From NCBI GenBank assembly GCA_945829445.1, contig CALZUY010000012.1, forward strand, positions 1-32,910: a stretch of 32,910 nucleotides of DNA, written 5' to 3'. The stretch comes from Butyricicoccus_A sp945486175 (GTDB lineage: Bacteria; Bacillota; Clostridia; Oscillospirales; Butyricicoccaceae). This document shows positions 22,449 through 30,721 of the stretch, piece by piece (positions within the stretch are counted from its first letter, which is position 1; every line of letters starts with the position of its first letter). The notes under the pieces are model-generated. The model did not search any database. It had not been told where the DNA came from and was given only the letters and a program-made list of their open reading frames with translations. Made by a program: the position numbers and the translations under genes.

Positions 22449-24350
22449 ATGGACATTACCTATCAGGAATACAGCCGCGCACTGAAACTTGGCAGGAAAT
22501 TATATCGCGCCAGCTTGCTGCGCGGCGAATCTCCCTATCTGCCTGTTCTGGAGCAGCTTCTGCAAAATACCGCCATTGTCTCTCAGGAATCGCTTGGAAC
22601 GGTGGAAATTCCGCTGGAGCAGGTCATTGGTACCCGCTACAGCAGCCGCCATCAGGCCTTTACCCACGGCTTTATGCCTATCATGAACGAAAATACAGAA
22701 TTTGCGCACAAATGGATCAATCTCTGCAAAGCGCATCTCGAATCCGGCATTCGCGATCCGATTATCGCCTATGAATTCCTGAATCAGTTTTATGTGCTGG
22801 AAGGGCATAAGCGCGTCAGCGTTCTGAAATATTTCGGGGCTGCCTCCATCCGCTGCACCGTCACCCGTCTGATCCCCGAGCCGGATGACACAGAAGAAAG
22901 CCGCATTTACCAGGAATTTCTCCGGTTTTATCGCCTGACACAGGTAAATTCGGTCTGGTTCAGCGCACCGGGTGGATTTGACGCGCTGCTTGCTGCTGTC
23001 GGCACCTCTATGGATGCGCCGTGGAGTGAACAGGAACGCACACAGTTCCGCTTTTTTTATTCCGCATTCCAACGCTGCTATCAGGAAGAAGGGGGCGGGA
23101 AGCTGTCGCTGACCGCCGGTGATGCACTGCTTGTTTATCTGAACATCTATGACTATGCCTCGTCAAAGGACAAACCGGAATCCGTCCTCCGCACAGAGCT
23201 GTCACGTATCTGGGATGAAATCTGCAACAAAGATTCCAATGCGGATATACGCCTGATTCTGAAGCCCAGCGAACACAAAACAATTTTCCCGCTCTTTTCG
23301 GCAAAGCATCTGCGCATAGCCTTTGTCCATGAGCAAACTGCCGCCTCCTCCAGTTGGACATATGCGCATGAACTGGGCAGAAAGGATATGGAAGCTGCAT
23401 TTGACGGTCAAGTGGAGACAATTTGTCTGGATCATGCAGACACGCAAGAGGCTGCAGAGAAAGCCATCGATGCAGCAATCACAGATGGTTCAGACCTGAT
23501 CTTTACCACATCTCCCCGTTTGCTGAATGCAAGTGTCCGGGCAGCACTGGAGAATCCAAAAGCAAAAATCCTCAACTGCTCCCTCAACACCCCACATCCA
23601 TCTGTGCGCACATACTATGCACGTATGTATGAGGCAAAATTTCTGATGGGTGTGATTGCCGGATGCCTTACACCGGACAACAAAATCGGTTATCTTGCAG
23701 ATTATCCCATTTACGGCATCACTGCAAACATCAATGCCTTTGCCCTCGGTGCAAAAATGGTAAATCCCTACGCTCAGGTTTTACTCGAATGGTCGAAAAC
23801 CACCGAGCAAAACGGGCAGGATCGCCTCAAGCATTCCGGCATCTCCTATATCTCCGATCAGGATATGATTACACCCGATCATCCTTCCTCGCGCCGTGTC
23901 GGACTGTATCATTCTGATAACGACGGCATTCTGCACAATACCGCCCTTTCTATCTGGCGCTGGGGAAAGCTATATGAAACCATTGTCCGCAACTACCTGC
24001 GCGGTGGATGGAAAGCCGACACTTCCGGCACGGATGCCATCAATTACTGGTGGGGGATGGACACAGGTGTCATTGATCTGATCTGCTCACGCAGTCTGCC
24101 TGAGGAAACCACCCGCCTGGTTCAGCTGCTGCGTCAGGCCATCTGCTCCGGAACGTTCCAGCCTTTTTCCGGCCTGTTCAGAACACAAGATGGAACTGAT
24201 CTGGATTACCGGGATTCTTCTATCACACCGGAACAAATTATTACCATGGACTGGCTGTTGGATAATATCACCGGCAGTCTGCCATCCTTTGATGCCCTGC
24301 TGCCCGAAGCACAGGCTCTGGTTCACATTCAGGGAATAAAAAAATCATGA
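22449..24350 (+). CDS. ParB/Srx-like domain fused to a BMP-type (PnrA-like) ligand-binding domain
   Basis: 633 residues, no signal peptide or lipobox, so a cytoplasmic protein. Residues of about 50-140 look like the ParB/sulfiredoxin-type fold, with YVLEGHKRVSVLKYFGA (EGHKR at 118-122). A middle helical part follows. From about residue 287 (HLRIAFVHEQTAASSSWTYA) to near the end it matches the basic membrane protein/PnrA family that normally binds nucleosides outside the cell (DGSDLIFTTSP, YYARMYEAKFLMGVIAG, IGYLADYPIYGI). A weak GAGTG site precedes the ATG. The last 4 nt overlap the phosphoesterase start (ATGA), suggesting coupling. Related domain pairs exist in Clostridia, but I know of no assigned function. 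Confidence 0.8.
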   Translation: MDITYQEYSRALKLGRKLYRASLLRGESPYLPVLEQLLQNTAIVSQESLGTVEIPLEQVIGTRYSSRHQAFTHGFMPIMNENTEFAHKWINLCKAHLESGIRDPIIAYEFLNQFYVLEGHKRVSVLKYFGAASIRCTVTRLIPEPDDTEESRIYQEFLRFYRLTQVNSVWFSAPGGFDALLAAVGTSMDAPWSEQERTQFRFFYSAFQRCYQEEGGGKLSLTAGDALLVYLNIYDYASSKDKPESVLRTELSRIWDEICNKDSNADIRLILKPSEHKTIFPLFSAKHLRIAFVHEQTAASSSWTYAHELGRKDMEAAFDGQVETICLDHADTQEAAEKAIDAAITDGSDLIFTTSPRLLNASVRAALENPKAKILNCSLNTPHPSVRTYYARMYEAKFLMGVIAGCLTPDNKIGYLADYPIYGITANINAFALGAKMVNPYAQVLLEWSKTTEQNGQDRLKHSGISYISDQDMITPDHPSSRRVGLYHSDNDGILHNTALSIWRWGKLYETIVRNYLRGGWKADTSGTDAINYWWGMDTGVIDLICSRSLPEETTRLVQLLRQAICSGTFQPFSGLFRTQDGTDLDYRDSSITPEQIITMDWLLDNITGSLPSFDALLPEAQALVHIQGIKKS

Positions 24351-24943
24351 ACATTCTGGCATTGTCCGATATAGAATCAAAATATTTATGGGATTACTTT
24401 CACCCAATTCAGTTAAAAAATATAGATTTAATCGTATCCTGCGGCGATCTTCACCCCGATTATCTGTCTTTTATCGCTACGCATTCGCGTGTGCCGGTGC
24501 TCTATGTGCACGGAAATCACGATGACCGGTATGCACAGACACCGCCCGAAGGATGTATCTGCATCGAAGACAGCATCTATACCTATAACGGTGTGCGCAT
24601 TCTGGGTCTGGGAGGTTCGATGCGGTATCGAAATGGAGTACATCAATATACGCAGGCAGAAATGAACCACCGTGTACACAGGCTATATCCAAAACTATGG
24701 CTTCATCACGGGTTTGACATCCTGCTCACGCATTCTCCTGCTCTGGGAATCAATGACGGGAACGACCTGCCTCATCAGGGCTTTCAGGCATTCTGTACGC
24801 TGATCGAACGGTATAAGCCCTGTGCTATGATTCATGGGCACACCCATCTGAATTATGGAATCGAATTCCAGCGGAAAACGCAGCTCGGAACCACCAAAAT
24901 CGTAAATGCCTATGAACGGTATCTTCTGTCCATCGAAACGTAA
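24347..24943 (+). CDS. Metallophosphoesterase family protein
   Basis: 198 residues of the calcineurin-like fold. Motifs: DIE at 8-10 where most relatives have DxH, CGDLHP (GD at 33-34), GNHD (56-59), LLTHSP and HGHTH. The DxE form recurs in related clostridial proteins starting SD-ESKYLWDYF, so it is probably a subfamily trait and not damage; it alters one metal ligand. The start overlaps the previous stop by 4 nt, so the two products are made together and may act on the same nucleotide-like ligand. Substrate unknown. Confidence 0.85.
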   Translation: MNILALSDIESKYLWDYFHPIQLKNIDLIVSCGDLHPDYLSFIATHSRVPVLYVHGNHDDRYAQTPPEGCICIEDSIYTYNGVRILGLGGSMRYRNGVHQYTQAEMNHRVHRLYPKLWLHHGFDILLTHSPALGINDGNDLPHQGFQAFCTLIERYKPCAMIHGHTHLNYGIEFQRKTQLGTTKIVNAYERYLLSIET

Positions 24944-24988
24944 TCTGATCTTCCGGGTTTACTGCGGCGTTTTCCAGTTGCAGCATAC

Positions 24989-25039
24989 AAAAAAACGGAA
25001 CACCACTGTCATTTACCATGGCTGTGATGTCCCGTTTTT
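24989..25039. terminator. Bidirectional terminator between convergent genes
   Basis: AAAAACGGAACACCAC (24991-25006) pairs with GTGATGTCCCGTTTTT (25024-25039) with two single mismatches. A and T runs flank it on both strands. Confidence 0.75.
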
Positions 25040-25052
25040 CTATTTTACCATC

Positions 25053-25829
25053 TTATTTTATCACTTTTTTCAGTTCTTCTATGATAATGGAAAGATCGCC
25101 GGAAACCTTCTCCGGATTGGCAAACAAATCGTCAAACAGGCAATTCAGGTTATCCTCAAAGTTGTCCGGCAAAACTGTGCACTGCGTCCGGCACAGCTGC
25201 ATCAGCCTCTTTTCTCCGGGGTGGGTCAATTCATTCCGTGCAAAAAGAACATCAAAATACGATTCCAGGAATGCAGCTGTCCGGTGATTGATGCTGACCC
25301 TGTCATTTCTTCCAACCGCCTTCGCAATCTGATGATCATAGGCTGGCATAGACCGGCAAAGCAGCTTCATATTTCTGTCAATGATATTATCTTTTAATTT
25401 TGCAGGATATGGAATATCAAACCTCTTTTTTGCAGCATGTAAACGGCCATCCCTGTCGTACACGATTTTGCAGGTTATCAGATTATGCCACATACATGTC
25501 GTATATCCATTGCGTGCATGGAATCCCTCAACGACTGAGGCAACATCATTTACAAAATCATCCAGGCTGCGATATAAAATATCAATATCAACTCCATGAT
25601 TCAGTGTACAATTATCTTCGTATTCCCAGAAATGGTTTCCGATCTCCATGACAGAACAATATCCGGAAAGTATTTCCCTTCGTATTTCTTCGCTTACCGG
25701 CGCGGTGCAGTACAGATAAACATCATAATCCGAGTTGTCATCGTAAGCAGTTCCGGCACGTGATCCACCCAACGCAATCGCTTCCACCTGCTCCAGTTCA
25801 GACAATTCTTTCAAAAGTTTCTCTATCAT
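25053..25829 (-). CDS. Nucleotidyltransferase-fold protein (DUF4037-like)
   Basis: 258 residues. The pol-beta-type motif is GGSRAG (21-26) with Asp34 and Asp36 in SDYDVYLY, and a third acidic site at VDIDILY (Asp81/Asp83), so all three metal ligands are present. The C-terminal helical half contains NHRTAAFLESYFDVLFARN, similar to DUF4037. Members of this fold transfer nucleotides to antibiotics, proteins or RNA; the target here is unknown. GAGGGAG precedes the ATG at 25829. A solitary gene with no toxin or antitoxin partner seen beside it. Confidence 0.85.
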   Translation of the reverse strand: MIEKLLKELSELEQVEAIALGGSRAGTAYDDNSDYDVYLYCTAPVSEEIRREILSGYCSVMEIGNHFWEYEDNCTLNHGVDIDILYRSLDDFVNDVASVVEGFHARNGYTTCMWHNLITCKIVYDRDGRLHAAKKRFDIPYPAKLKDNIIDRNMKLLCRSMPAYDHQIAKAVGRNDRVSINHRTAAFLESYFDVLFARNELTHPGEKRLMQLCRTQCTVLPDNFEDNLNCLFDDLFANPEKVSGDLSIIIEELKKVIK

Positions 25830-26155
25830 AATGCTCCCTCACAAACACTGATTAACAGCTGATACATGATAGTATATTGTCGAAACAATGATATCATATT
25901 TTAAATCGAACGTCCATACAACACGGAATCTCTGCATGAGAAATTGTGCAGGTGTTACAATGATGCCACCCATAATATCTTTAAACCAATATGCTTCGTT
26001 TTCTTCTATATTACCGTAGCTTTCGCAGCTTTTATTCCGTATTTGCTTTTATCTTCCATTCTCTTCTATCATACTGTCATTTTGATTATGGCTGCTTTAT
26101 CGCTCACTCCATATCGCCAGGATCAGATATTCTGACAAACAGATCTCTGTCGTCT
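25830..26155. other. Intergenic region, no gene seen
   Basis: 326 AT-rich bp between two minus-strand genes. A 63-codon hydrophobic frame on the plus strand (25944-26135) has no good ribosome site and is not credited. Small palindromes only: ATGATATCAT (about 25888-25897) and TCAGATATTCTGA near 26126. Promoter of the nucleotidyltransferase gene not resolved. Confidence 0.6.
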
Positions 26156-26917
26156 TTATGCCTGTACCACCGTTGTCATTTCACTCAACTGCTGGACAGT
26201 CTCCGCCGAAATGCCGGAATCTGTAATGAGATAATCAATATCACGCCAGTTTGCATACTGGGTCAGAGAAGAATAGGTTGCCTTACGGCTGTCGGTCAGC
26301 ACAATGCTGGTCTGCGCGCTGTCAATGGCAGCCTTTTTGATTTCTGCATCTTCAAAATGATTGGTAGACGGCCCCTTGTGGCGGTCAAAACCAGAAGTTC
26401 CGAGAATAGCGGCATCCACACGCAGTGTTTTCAGCAGAGAAGTCGTCTGCATACCATAGGTAGACATAACCTGTGCATTCACCGTGCCGCCAGTCATGAT
26501 AATCTGGTGATTGCTTTCCAGAAGCGCATTGAGCGCAGAGATGGAATTGGTAATGATTGTATAGCCGGAAAGCTGCTGGAGCAGCTTGGCAAAGCAGAGC
26601 ACTGTGCTTCCGGTGTCGAGATACAGCACAGCATGCTCCGGGATAAATTCCATCGCTTTTTCACAGAGCTTCATTTTTATGTCCTGATGATCCATCAGAC
26701 GGGTATCAACAGGCTTGACACTGAAGTCATTGACCGGAAGCGCGCCGCCAAACCATTTTTTTACGGTTCCGGCTTCGCTCAGCGCAATCAGGTCTCGGCG
26801 AATTGTTTCGCGGGAGACCTGGAAATAATCAGCGAGATCAACAGCCTTCATCGTGCCGTTGCTCGAAAGAAGTTCAACAATTTGTGCCTGACGTTCTGCG
26901 GCGCTCAATTTTGCCAT
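26156..26917 (-). CDS. DeoR/GlpR-family transcriptional regulator
   Basis: 253 residues, usual size. The N-terminal helix-turn-helix lies in MKAVDLADYFQVSRETIRRD (about residues 23-42), and the C-terminal sugar-phosphate-sensing domain includes LYLDTGSTVLCFAKLL, TIITNSISALNAL, MTGGTV and VLTDSRKAT. Such repressors usually respond to phosphorylated sugars or polyols. ACAGGAGGGATCGCC precedes the ATG at 26917. It diverges from the hxlAB-mannitol operon and is the natural candidate for its control; repeated TGTG boxes lie between. Confidence 0.93.
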   Translation of the reverse strand: MAKLSAAERQAQIVELLSSNGTMKAVDLADYFQVSRETIRRDLIALSEAGTVKKWFGGALPVNDFSVKPVDTRLMDHQDIKMKLCEKAMEFIPEHAVLYLDTGSTVLCFAKLLQQLSGYTIITNSISALNALLESNHQIIMTGGTVNAQVMSTYGMQTTSLLKTLRVDAAILGTSGFDRHKGPSTNHFEDAEIKKAAIDSAQTSIVLTDSRKATYSSLTQYANWRDIDYLITDSGISAETVQQLSEMTTVVQA

Positions 26918-26948
26918 GGCGATCCCTCCTGTGCAGAGTTTGCAATTG

Positions 26949-26968
26949 AATGTGTAAAAAATGTGCAG
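26949..26968. promoter_or_regulatory. TGTG-type operator box 1
   Basis: AATGTGTAAAAAATGTGCAG, located between the deoR-type start codon and its -10. The same pattern occurs inverted at 27152-27179 (minus strand AATGTGTAAATATGTGCG). Confidence 0.5.
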
Positions 26969-26988
26969 TTTGTCGGTAATCTATTTGT

Positions 26989-27017
26989 ATTTTAACAAAA
27001 ACGCTGTGTAGAGTCAA
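26989..27017 (-). promoter_or_regulatory. Promoter of the DeoR-type regulator
   Basis: Minus strand TTGACT (27017-27012), 17-bp spacer, TAAAAT (26994-26989) with TG one base before (extended -10). Confidence 0.72.
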
Positions 27018-27074
27018 ATAAAAAGGAGAGAAATTGTGCCTCACAGCGCAAAAATCTGCCCAAGAGAAAGCTGA

Positions 27075-27139
27075 AATGTGGAATTTGCAAATCAGATGTG
27101 CAAAAATCACACACTAAAATCAAACAAATGTGTGATTTT
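27075..27139. promoter_or_regulatory. Operator cluster with 11-bp inverted repeat
   Basis: ATGTGGAATTTGCAAAT (27077-27092), ATGTGCAAAAATCACAC (27096-27112) and the perfect arms AAAATCACACA (27103-27113) with TGTGTGATTTT (27129-27139), loop 15 nt. Consistent with binding sites for the DeoR-type regulator. Confidence 0.55.
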
Positions 27140-27151
27140 ATCCGTTATTTG

Positions 27152-27179
27152 TTGCAATTCGCACATATTTACACATTTT
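27152..27179. promoter_or_regulatory. TGTG-type operator box, inverted copy
   Basis: Plus strand TTGCAATTCGCACATATTTACACATTT; on the minus strand this is AATGTGTAAATATGTGCGAATTGCAA, nearly the same as box 1. Confidence 0.5.
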
Positions 27180-27224
27180 AATTTGTATAAAACACAGAAA
27201 ACGTGGAAAATGCCAAAATATTAG

Positions 27225-27253
27225 TTGCAATTTTCCACACCCAGCCGTATAAT
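27225..27253 (+). promoter_or_regulatory. Promoter of the hxlA-led operon, overlapped by an operator box
   Basis: TTGCAA (27225-27230), 17-bp spacer, TATAAT (27248-27253). GTTGCAATTTTCCACAC (27224-27240) covers the -35 and spacer and is the inverse of the TGTGGAA-TTGCAA box at 27077, so a bound regulator would block polymerase. Confidence 0.75.
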
Positions 27254-27311
27254 AAAGCCAACAAAAACAAACGCAACCAACCAAATTAAAACTGCTCAGG
27301 AGGTAACGATT

Positions 27312-27941
27312 ATGAAACTGCAGCTTGCACTGGACGACATCACACTGGAAGACGCAATGACCCTGTTGGAAAAGGTACATGATTACGTGGACATCGTTGA
27401 GGTCGGTTCCCCGTTTATCATCGACAGAGGCATGGAGCCTGTTCGCCAGATCAAGGCGAAGTACCCGGAACTGGAGGTTCTGGCAGACACCAAGATCATG
27501 GACGCCGGCGAATACGAGGCGGAAGAGACTTTTCTCGCAGGTGCGGATTACTGCACTGTGCTCGGCGTAACCGACACACTGACCATTCAGGGATGCCTGA
27601 AGGCGGCAGAAAAATGCGGCAAAAAAGTCATGGTCGACATGATCTGCGTGGAAGATGTCCCGAAGCGCGTAGCAGAGATCGAAGCTGTCGGCGTGAACTT
27701 TATCGGTGTCCATGTCGGCGTGGACCAGCAGGCAGCAGGCATCACACCGCTGGAAAAGCTGGCTGAGATGAAGCAGTGCGCCAAGCATTCGGAGGTTTCC
27801 GTAGCAGGCGGCATCAATCTCAACACGATTGAGGAATACAAGAAGCTCGCGCCGGAGGTTGTCATCGTAGGCGGCGGCATCAATCACGCAGATGACCCGG
27901 CAACAGCGGCAAAGGCTCTGTACGAAGCCATTCATGCATAA
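27312..27941 (+). CDS. hxlA: 3-hexulose-6-phosphate synthase
   Basis: 209 residues, the usual length, of the OMP decarboxylase superfamily. The metal/substrate motif DxKxxD is DTKIMD (Asp59, Lys61, Asp64), followed by the family block GADYCTVLG; MVDMICVEDVPKR and VSVAGGINLNT complete the barrel. It joins formaldehyde to ribulose-5-phosphate, giving 3-hexulose-6-phosphate, or the reverse. CAGGAGGTAACGATT precedes the ATG. The adjacent hxlB makes HPS more likely than the related 3-keto-L-gulonate-6-phosphate decarboxylase. First gene of the polyol operon. Confidence 0.92.
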   Translation: MKLQLALDDITLEDAMTLLEKVHDYVDIVEVGSPFIIDRGMEPVRQIKAKYPELEVLADTKIMDAGEYEAEETFLAGADYCTVLGVTDTLTIQGCLKAAEKCGKKVMVDMICVEDVPKRVAEIEAVGVNFIGVHVGVDQQAAGITPLEKLAEMKQCAKHSEVSVAGGINLNTIEEYKKLAPEVVIVGGGINHADDPATAAKALYEAIHA

Positions 27942-27967
27942 CCATCGGAACAAAAGGAGGAGAGAAT

Positions 27968-28528
27968 ATGGAAGCGAAAACACTTCAGACAATTACGAAT
28001 GAACTGGATACCTACGGCAAAATGATCCGTGAGGAAGAGATTCAGCAGGTTGTCACACTGTGTAAAGAAGCAAAACGCATCTTTGTTGGCGGTGCCGGAC
28101 GCTCCGGCTTCTGCGCAAGAGGCTTTGCCAACCGGCTGATGCATCTCGGCTTTCGTGTCTATGTCGTTGGTGAAACCACGACCCCTTCCATTCAGGAGGG
28201 AGACCTGCTGGTGATCGGCTCCGGCTCCGGCACAACGGCAAGCCTTGTGACCAACGCGAAAAAGGCAAAGGCGCAGGGTGCCCGCATTGCAACCATCACG
28301 CTGTGCCCGGACGCAATCATTGGCCAGCTGGCGGATGCAGTTATAACTGTTCCCGGTGTCACCTGGAAGAGCGACGGCGTAGAAAATGAAGTTGTAACAG
28401 TACAGCCGGGCGGAAGCCTGTTTGAACAGCTCAGCTGGCTGATCTATGACAGCATTGTCGTCGAACTGATGACAGCGCTGGGGGAAACGGAAGAGAGCAT
28501 GGCTCCGCGCCACGCCAATCTGGAATAA
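27968..28528 (+). CDS. hxlB: 6-phospho-3-hexuloisomerase
   Basis: 186 residues, a single SIS domain. IFVGGAGRSGFCARGFANRLMHLG and VIGSGSGTTASLVTNAKKAK are the two phosphosugar-binding loops characteristic of PHI, and the C-terminal SLFEQLSWLIYDSIVVELM is also typical. It interconverts 3-hexulose-6-phosphate and fructose-6-phosphate. AAAAGGAGGAGAGAAT precedes the ATG, 26 nt after hxlA. With hxlA it forms the ribulose monophosphate pair. Between here and mtlA lie an ACCGG/CCGGT hairpin (about 28547) and a TATAAT (28615-28620) that may be an extra promoter. Confidence 0.93.
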   Translation: MEAKTLQTITNELDTYGKMIREEEIQQVVTLCKEAKRIFVGGAGRSGFCARGFANRLMHLGFRVYVVGETTTPSIQEGDLLVIGSGSGTTASLVTNAKKAKAQGARIATITLCPDAIIGQLADAVITVPGVTWKSDGVENEVVTVQPGGSLFEQLSWLIYDSIVVELMTALGETEESMAPRHANLE

Positions 28529-28671
28529 GAGAAACAGACCTGCTCTGCGAACCGGTTTCCGGTGCATGTTCCACGGAAGCAAAATTGTTTCTGTAAAAAA
28601 CAAACCGAACCATATATAATAGAGTATTAAGAGTATCAGAGGATATATGAAAAAGAAAGCGAGGAACAACT

Positions 28672-30225
28672 ATGAGTGCTAAGAAAGCGCAGGCACAAAT
28701 TCAGAAATTCGGTTCCTTTCTGAGTGCAATGGTTATGCCGAATATCGGCGTATTTATTGGATGGGGACTTCTGACCGCGCTGTTCATTGACACAGGCTGG
28801 TGTCCGAACGCGTACCTGAACGAGCTGGTATCCCCGATCCTGACCTATCTGCTGCCGGTACTGATCGGCTACACAGCCGGCTCCAACATCTACGGACGGC
28901 GCGGCGGCGTCATCGGCGCCTTTGCCACGATGGGTGCAGTCGTTGGCGCAGATGTCACCATGCTGGTAGGCGGCATGATTCTCGGCCCGCTCTCCGCATG
29001 GATTCTCAAGAAGTTCGATAAGGCGATCGAAGGCAAGGTAAAGCCGGGTCTGGAAATGCTTGTCGATAACTTCTCCCTCGGCATTATCGGTTTTATCATC
29101 TGCATCATCGGTTATGTTGGTGTTGCACCGATTATGACAGTCATTCAGGACGTCCTGACCGCAGGCGTACAGTATCTGACCGACCACAACATGCTTCCGC
29201 TGTCCGAGCTGTTTGTACAGCCGGCAGAAATCCTGTTCCTGAACAACGCCATCAACCATGGCATTATGACTCCGCTCGGCCTGCAGCAGGCAGCCGAAAC
29301 CGGAAAGTCTGTTCTGCTCCTGGTAGAAGCCAGCGGCGCAGCATGGGTCGGCCTGGCAGCTGCATTCGCTATATTTGGCAACAAAATGGCGAAAAAATCT
29401 GCACCGGGCGCTGTTATCATCATGTTCTTCGGCGGTATCGCAGAGGTTTGCTTCCCGTACTGCCTGACCATGCCGCTCACCATCGTAGGCCCGATTCTGG
29501 GCAACATGTTCTCCCTGTTTGTTCTTACCACCTTTGGCGGCGGCACGGTAGGCCCGGTATCCCCCGGCTCTGTCATTTCCTATCTGATGATGACTCCGAA
29601 GGACTGCATGGTTGTCAATATCATCGCCTATGCAGGCTCTCTGATTATCTCCTTTGCAGGTGCTGCGCTGGTTCTGAAAATGTTCGGCCAGCCGGAAGAA
29701 AGCGAGGCAGAAGACGGCTCTGCTGCTTCTGCGGGCGCACTGAAGGCGCTGAACAAGGTCATCTTTGCCTGTGACGCAGGCATGGGCTCCTCTGCAATGG
29801 GTGTTTCGATCCTGAAGAAAAAGCTGAACGAAGTTGGCCTGAATCCGGACATCAAGCATGTCGCGGTTTCCGATATCCCGAATGATGCGGACATCATCGT
29901 CACCAACAGCAATCTGCTCGAGCGCGCCAAGATGACAACCGAAGGCAAAAAGCCGATTTTGACGCTGAGCAATTTCATGGATCAGGCGGAATATGACCGC
30001 ATTGTCACCCAGATCCAGGGCATGATGGACGACTCCACACAGGTCGATGCCATCGAAGAAAAAGCGACAGCAACCGCAAAAACCGTCAAGGCAGAAAAAC
30101 CCATCTTCTGTGCAGACAACATCGTTCTGAACGCATCATTTGCCGACAAAAGCAAGCAATTGAAGCGTGCGCAGATATCTTCATCCGCGGCGGCTATACC
30201 GACGCACAGTATAAGAAAGATATGA
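28672..30225 (+). CDS. mtlA: Mannitol-type PTS IICB component (upstream part of a frameshifted IICBA gene)
   Basis: 517 codons. The membrane IIC domain begins FGSFLSAMVMPNIGVFIGWGL and includes the substrate-site segment LFLNNAINHGI. The IIB domain follows an Ala/Ser/Glu linker and has the phosphorylated Cys367 in ACDAGMGSSAMG. A IIA domain begins (IFCADNIVLNASFADKSK), then the frame shifts near 30155 and ends in unrelated residues. In E. coli MtlA is one 637-residue IICBA protein; restoring one base here would give about 617 residues. GAGGAACAACT precedes the ATG. It would import mannitol (or a related polyol) as the phosphate. Either a real mutation or a sequence error. Confidence 0.88.
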   Translation: MSAKKAQAQIQKFGSFLSAMVMPNIGVFIGWGLLTALFIDTGWCPNAYLNELVSPILTYLLPVLIGYTAGSNIYGRRGGVIGAFATMGAVVGADVTMLVGGMILGPLSAWILKKFDKAIEGKVKPGLEMLVDNFSLGIIGFIICIIGYVGVAPIMTVIQDVLTAGVQYLTDHNMLPLSELFVQPAEILFLNNAINHGIMTPLGLQQAAETGKSVLLLVEASGAAWVGLAAAFAIFGNKMAKKSAPGAVIIMFFGGIAEVCFPYCLTMPLTIVGPILGNMFSLFVLTTFGGGTVGPVSPGSVISYLMMTPKDCMVVNIIAYAGSLIISFAGAALVLKMFGQPEESEAEDGSAASAGALKALNKVIFACDAGMGSSAMGVSILKKKLNEVGLNPDIKHVAVSDIPNDADIIVTNSNLLERAKMTTEGKKPILTLSNFMDQAEYDRIVTQIQGMMDDSTQVDAIEEKATATAKTVKAEKPIFCADNIVLNASFADKSKQLKRAQISSSAAAIPTHSIRKI

Positions 30226-30524
30226 TTGCACGCGACGCAGACGTTTCCGTCTACATGGGCAATGGTGTTGCGCTGCCGCACGGCCTGTCCAGCTCCAAGA
30301 AAACCATCCGCCACTCCGGTATCTGCTTCATCCAGGTTCCAAACGGCGTGGACTTCGACGGAGAAACGGCCTATCTGCTCATCGGTGTCGCAGGACGCGG
30401 TGAAGAGCATGTGGAAATCCTCGGGCAGATCGCGCAGACGCTGTGTGAGGAAGCCAACATCGACGCACTGCGCAAGGCAACCACCAAGCAGGAGGTTTTG
30501 AAGGTCCTCCAGTTGAAGCTGTAA
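30222..30524 (+). CDS. Mannitol-type PTS IIA domain, downstream fragment of the mtlA frameshift
   Basis: An intact 100-codon frame from ATG 30222, which overlaps the upstream stop (ATGA). It contains the IIA active-site region GNGVALPHGL (His20 of this fragment) and HVEILGQIAQTLC. About 45 N-terminal residues of the IIA fold are encoded before it, in the same frame but out of the mtlA frame (ACADIFIRGGYTDAQYKKD). On its own it would lack the first strand and helix of IIA and probably not fold well. The match to IIA continues without further defects to the stop. Confidence 0.75.
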   Translation: MIARDADVSVYMGNGVALPHGLSSSKKTIRHSGICFIQVPNGVDFDGETAYLLIGVAGRGEEHVEILGQIAQTLCEEANIDALRKATTKQEVLKVLQLKL

Positions 30525-30566
30525 GCATCGCAAACAGATTCTCACCCTCTTTATGTTCACCTGTCA

Positions 30567-30721
30567 CAGGGGAGACAGCCCAGCTGCTTCTCCCCTGGAC
30601 AAGGCTTACGCTTTGCGGAGTGGAAATGTGGCACAGCGTTTCCGCTCCGGAGATCGTAACTCCTATTCGACGCTCCTTTCGTGAGGAAAGACTCCCGAAT
30701 TTTACCTCTTTCCTCACGAAA
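30567..30721. repeat. Three consecutive hairpins between mtlA and mtlD
   Basis: Three separate inverted repeats in 155 bp: CAGGGGAGA/TCTCCCCTG (30567-30575, 30589-30597), CGGAGTGGAAA/TTTCCGCTCCG (30616-30626, 30639-30649; one G-U pair), and TTTCGTGAGGAAA/TTTCCTCACGAAA (30677-30689, 30709-30721). None ends in a T run, so none is a classic terminator. They may stabilise or process the operon RNA. No promoter was seen for mtlD. Confidence 0.75.

Noticed and set aside
25944..26135. Small hydrophobic peptide gene (63 codons, plus strand)
   Set aside because: No ribosome site, no promoter assigned, and AT-rich DNA readily gives hydrophobic frames. Not supported.
28636..29859. 407-codon open frame on the minus strand opposite mtlA
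   Set aside because: Shadow of the PTS IIC domain; Cys/His/Asn/Gln-rich with no domain resemblance.
30147..30161. Programmed -1 frameshift in mtlA
   Set aside because: The required slip is -1, but CAAAAGC is not an X-XXY-YYZ slippery site in the reading frame, the A run is only four long, and no stimulating hairpin follows directly. A simple one-base indel explains it better.
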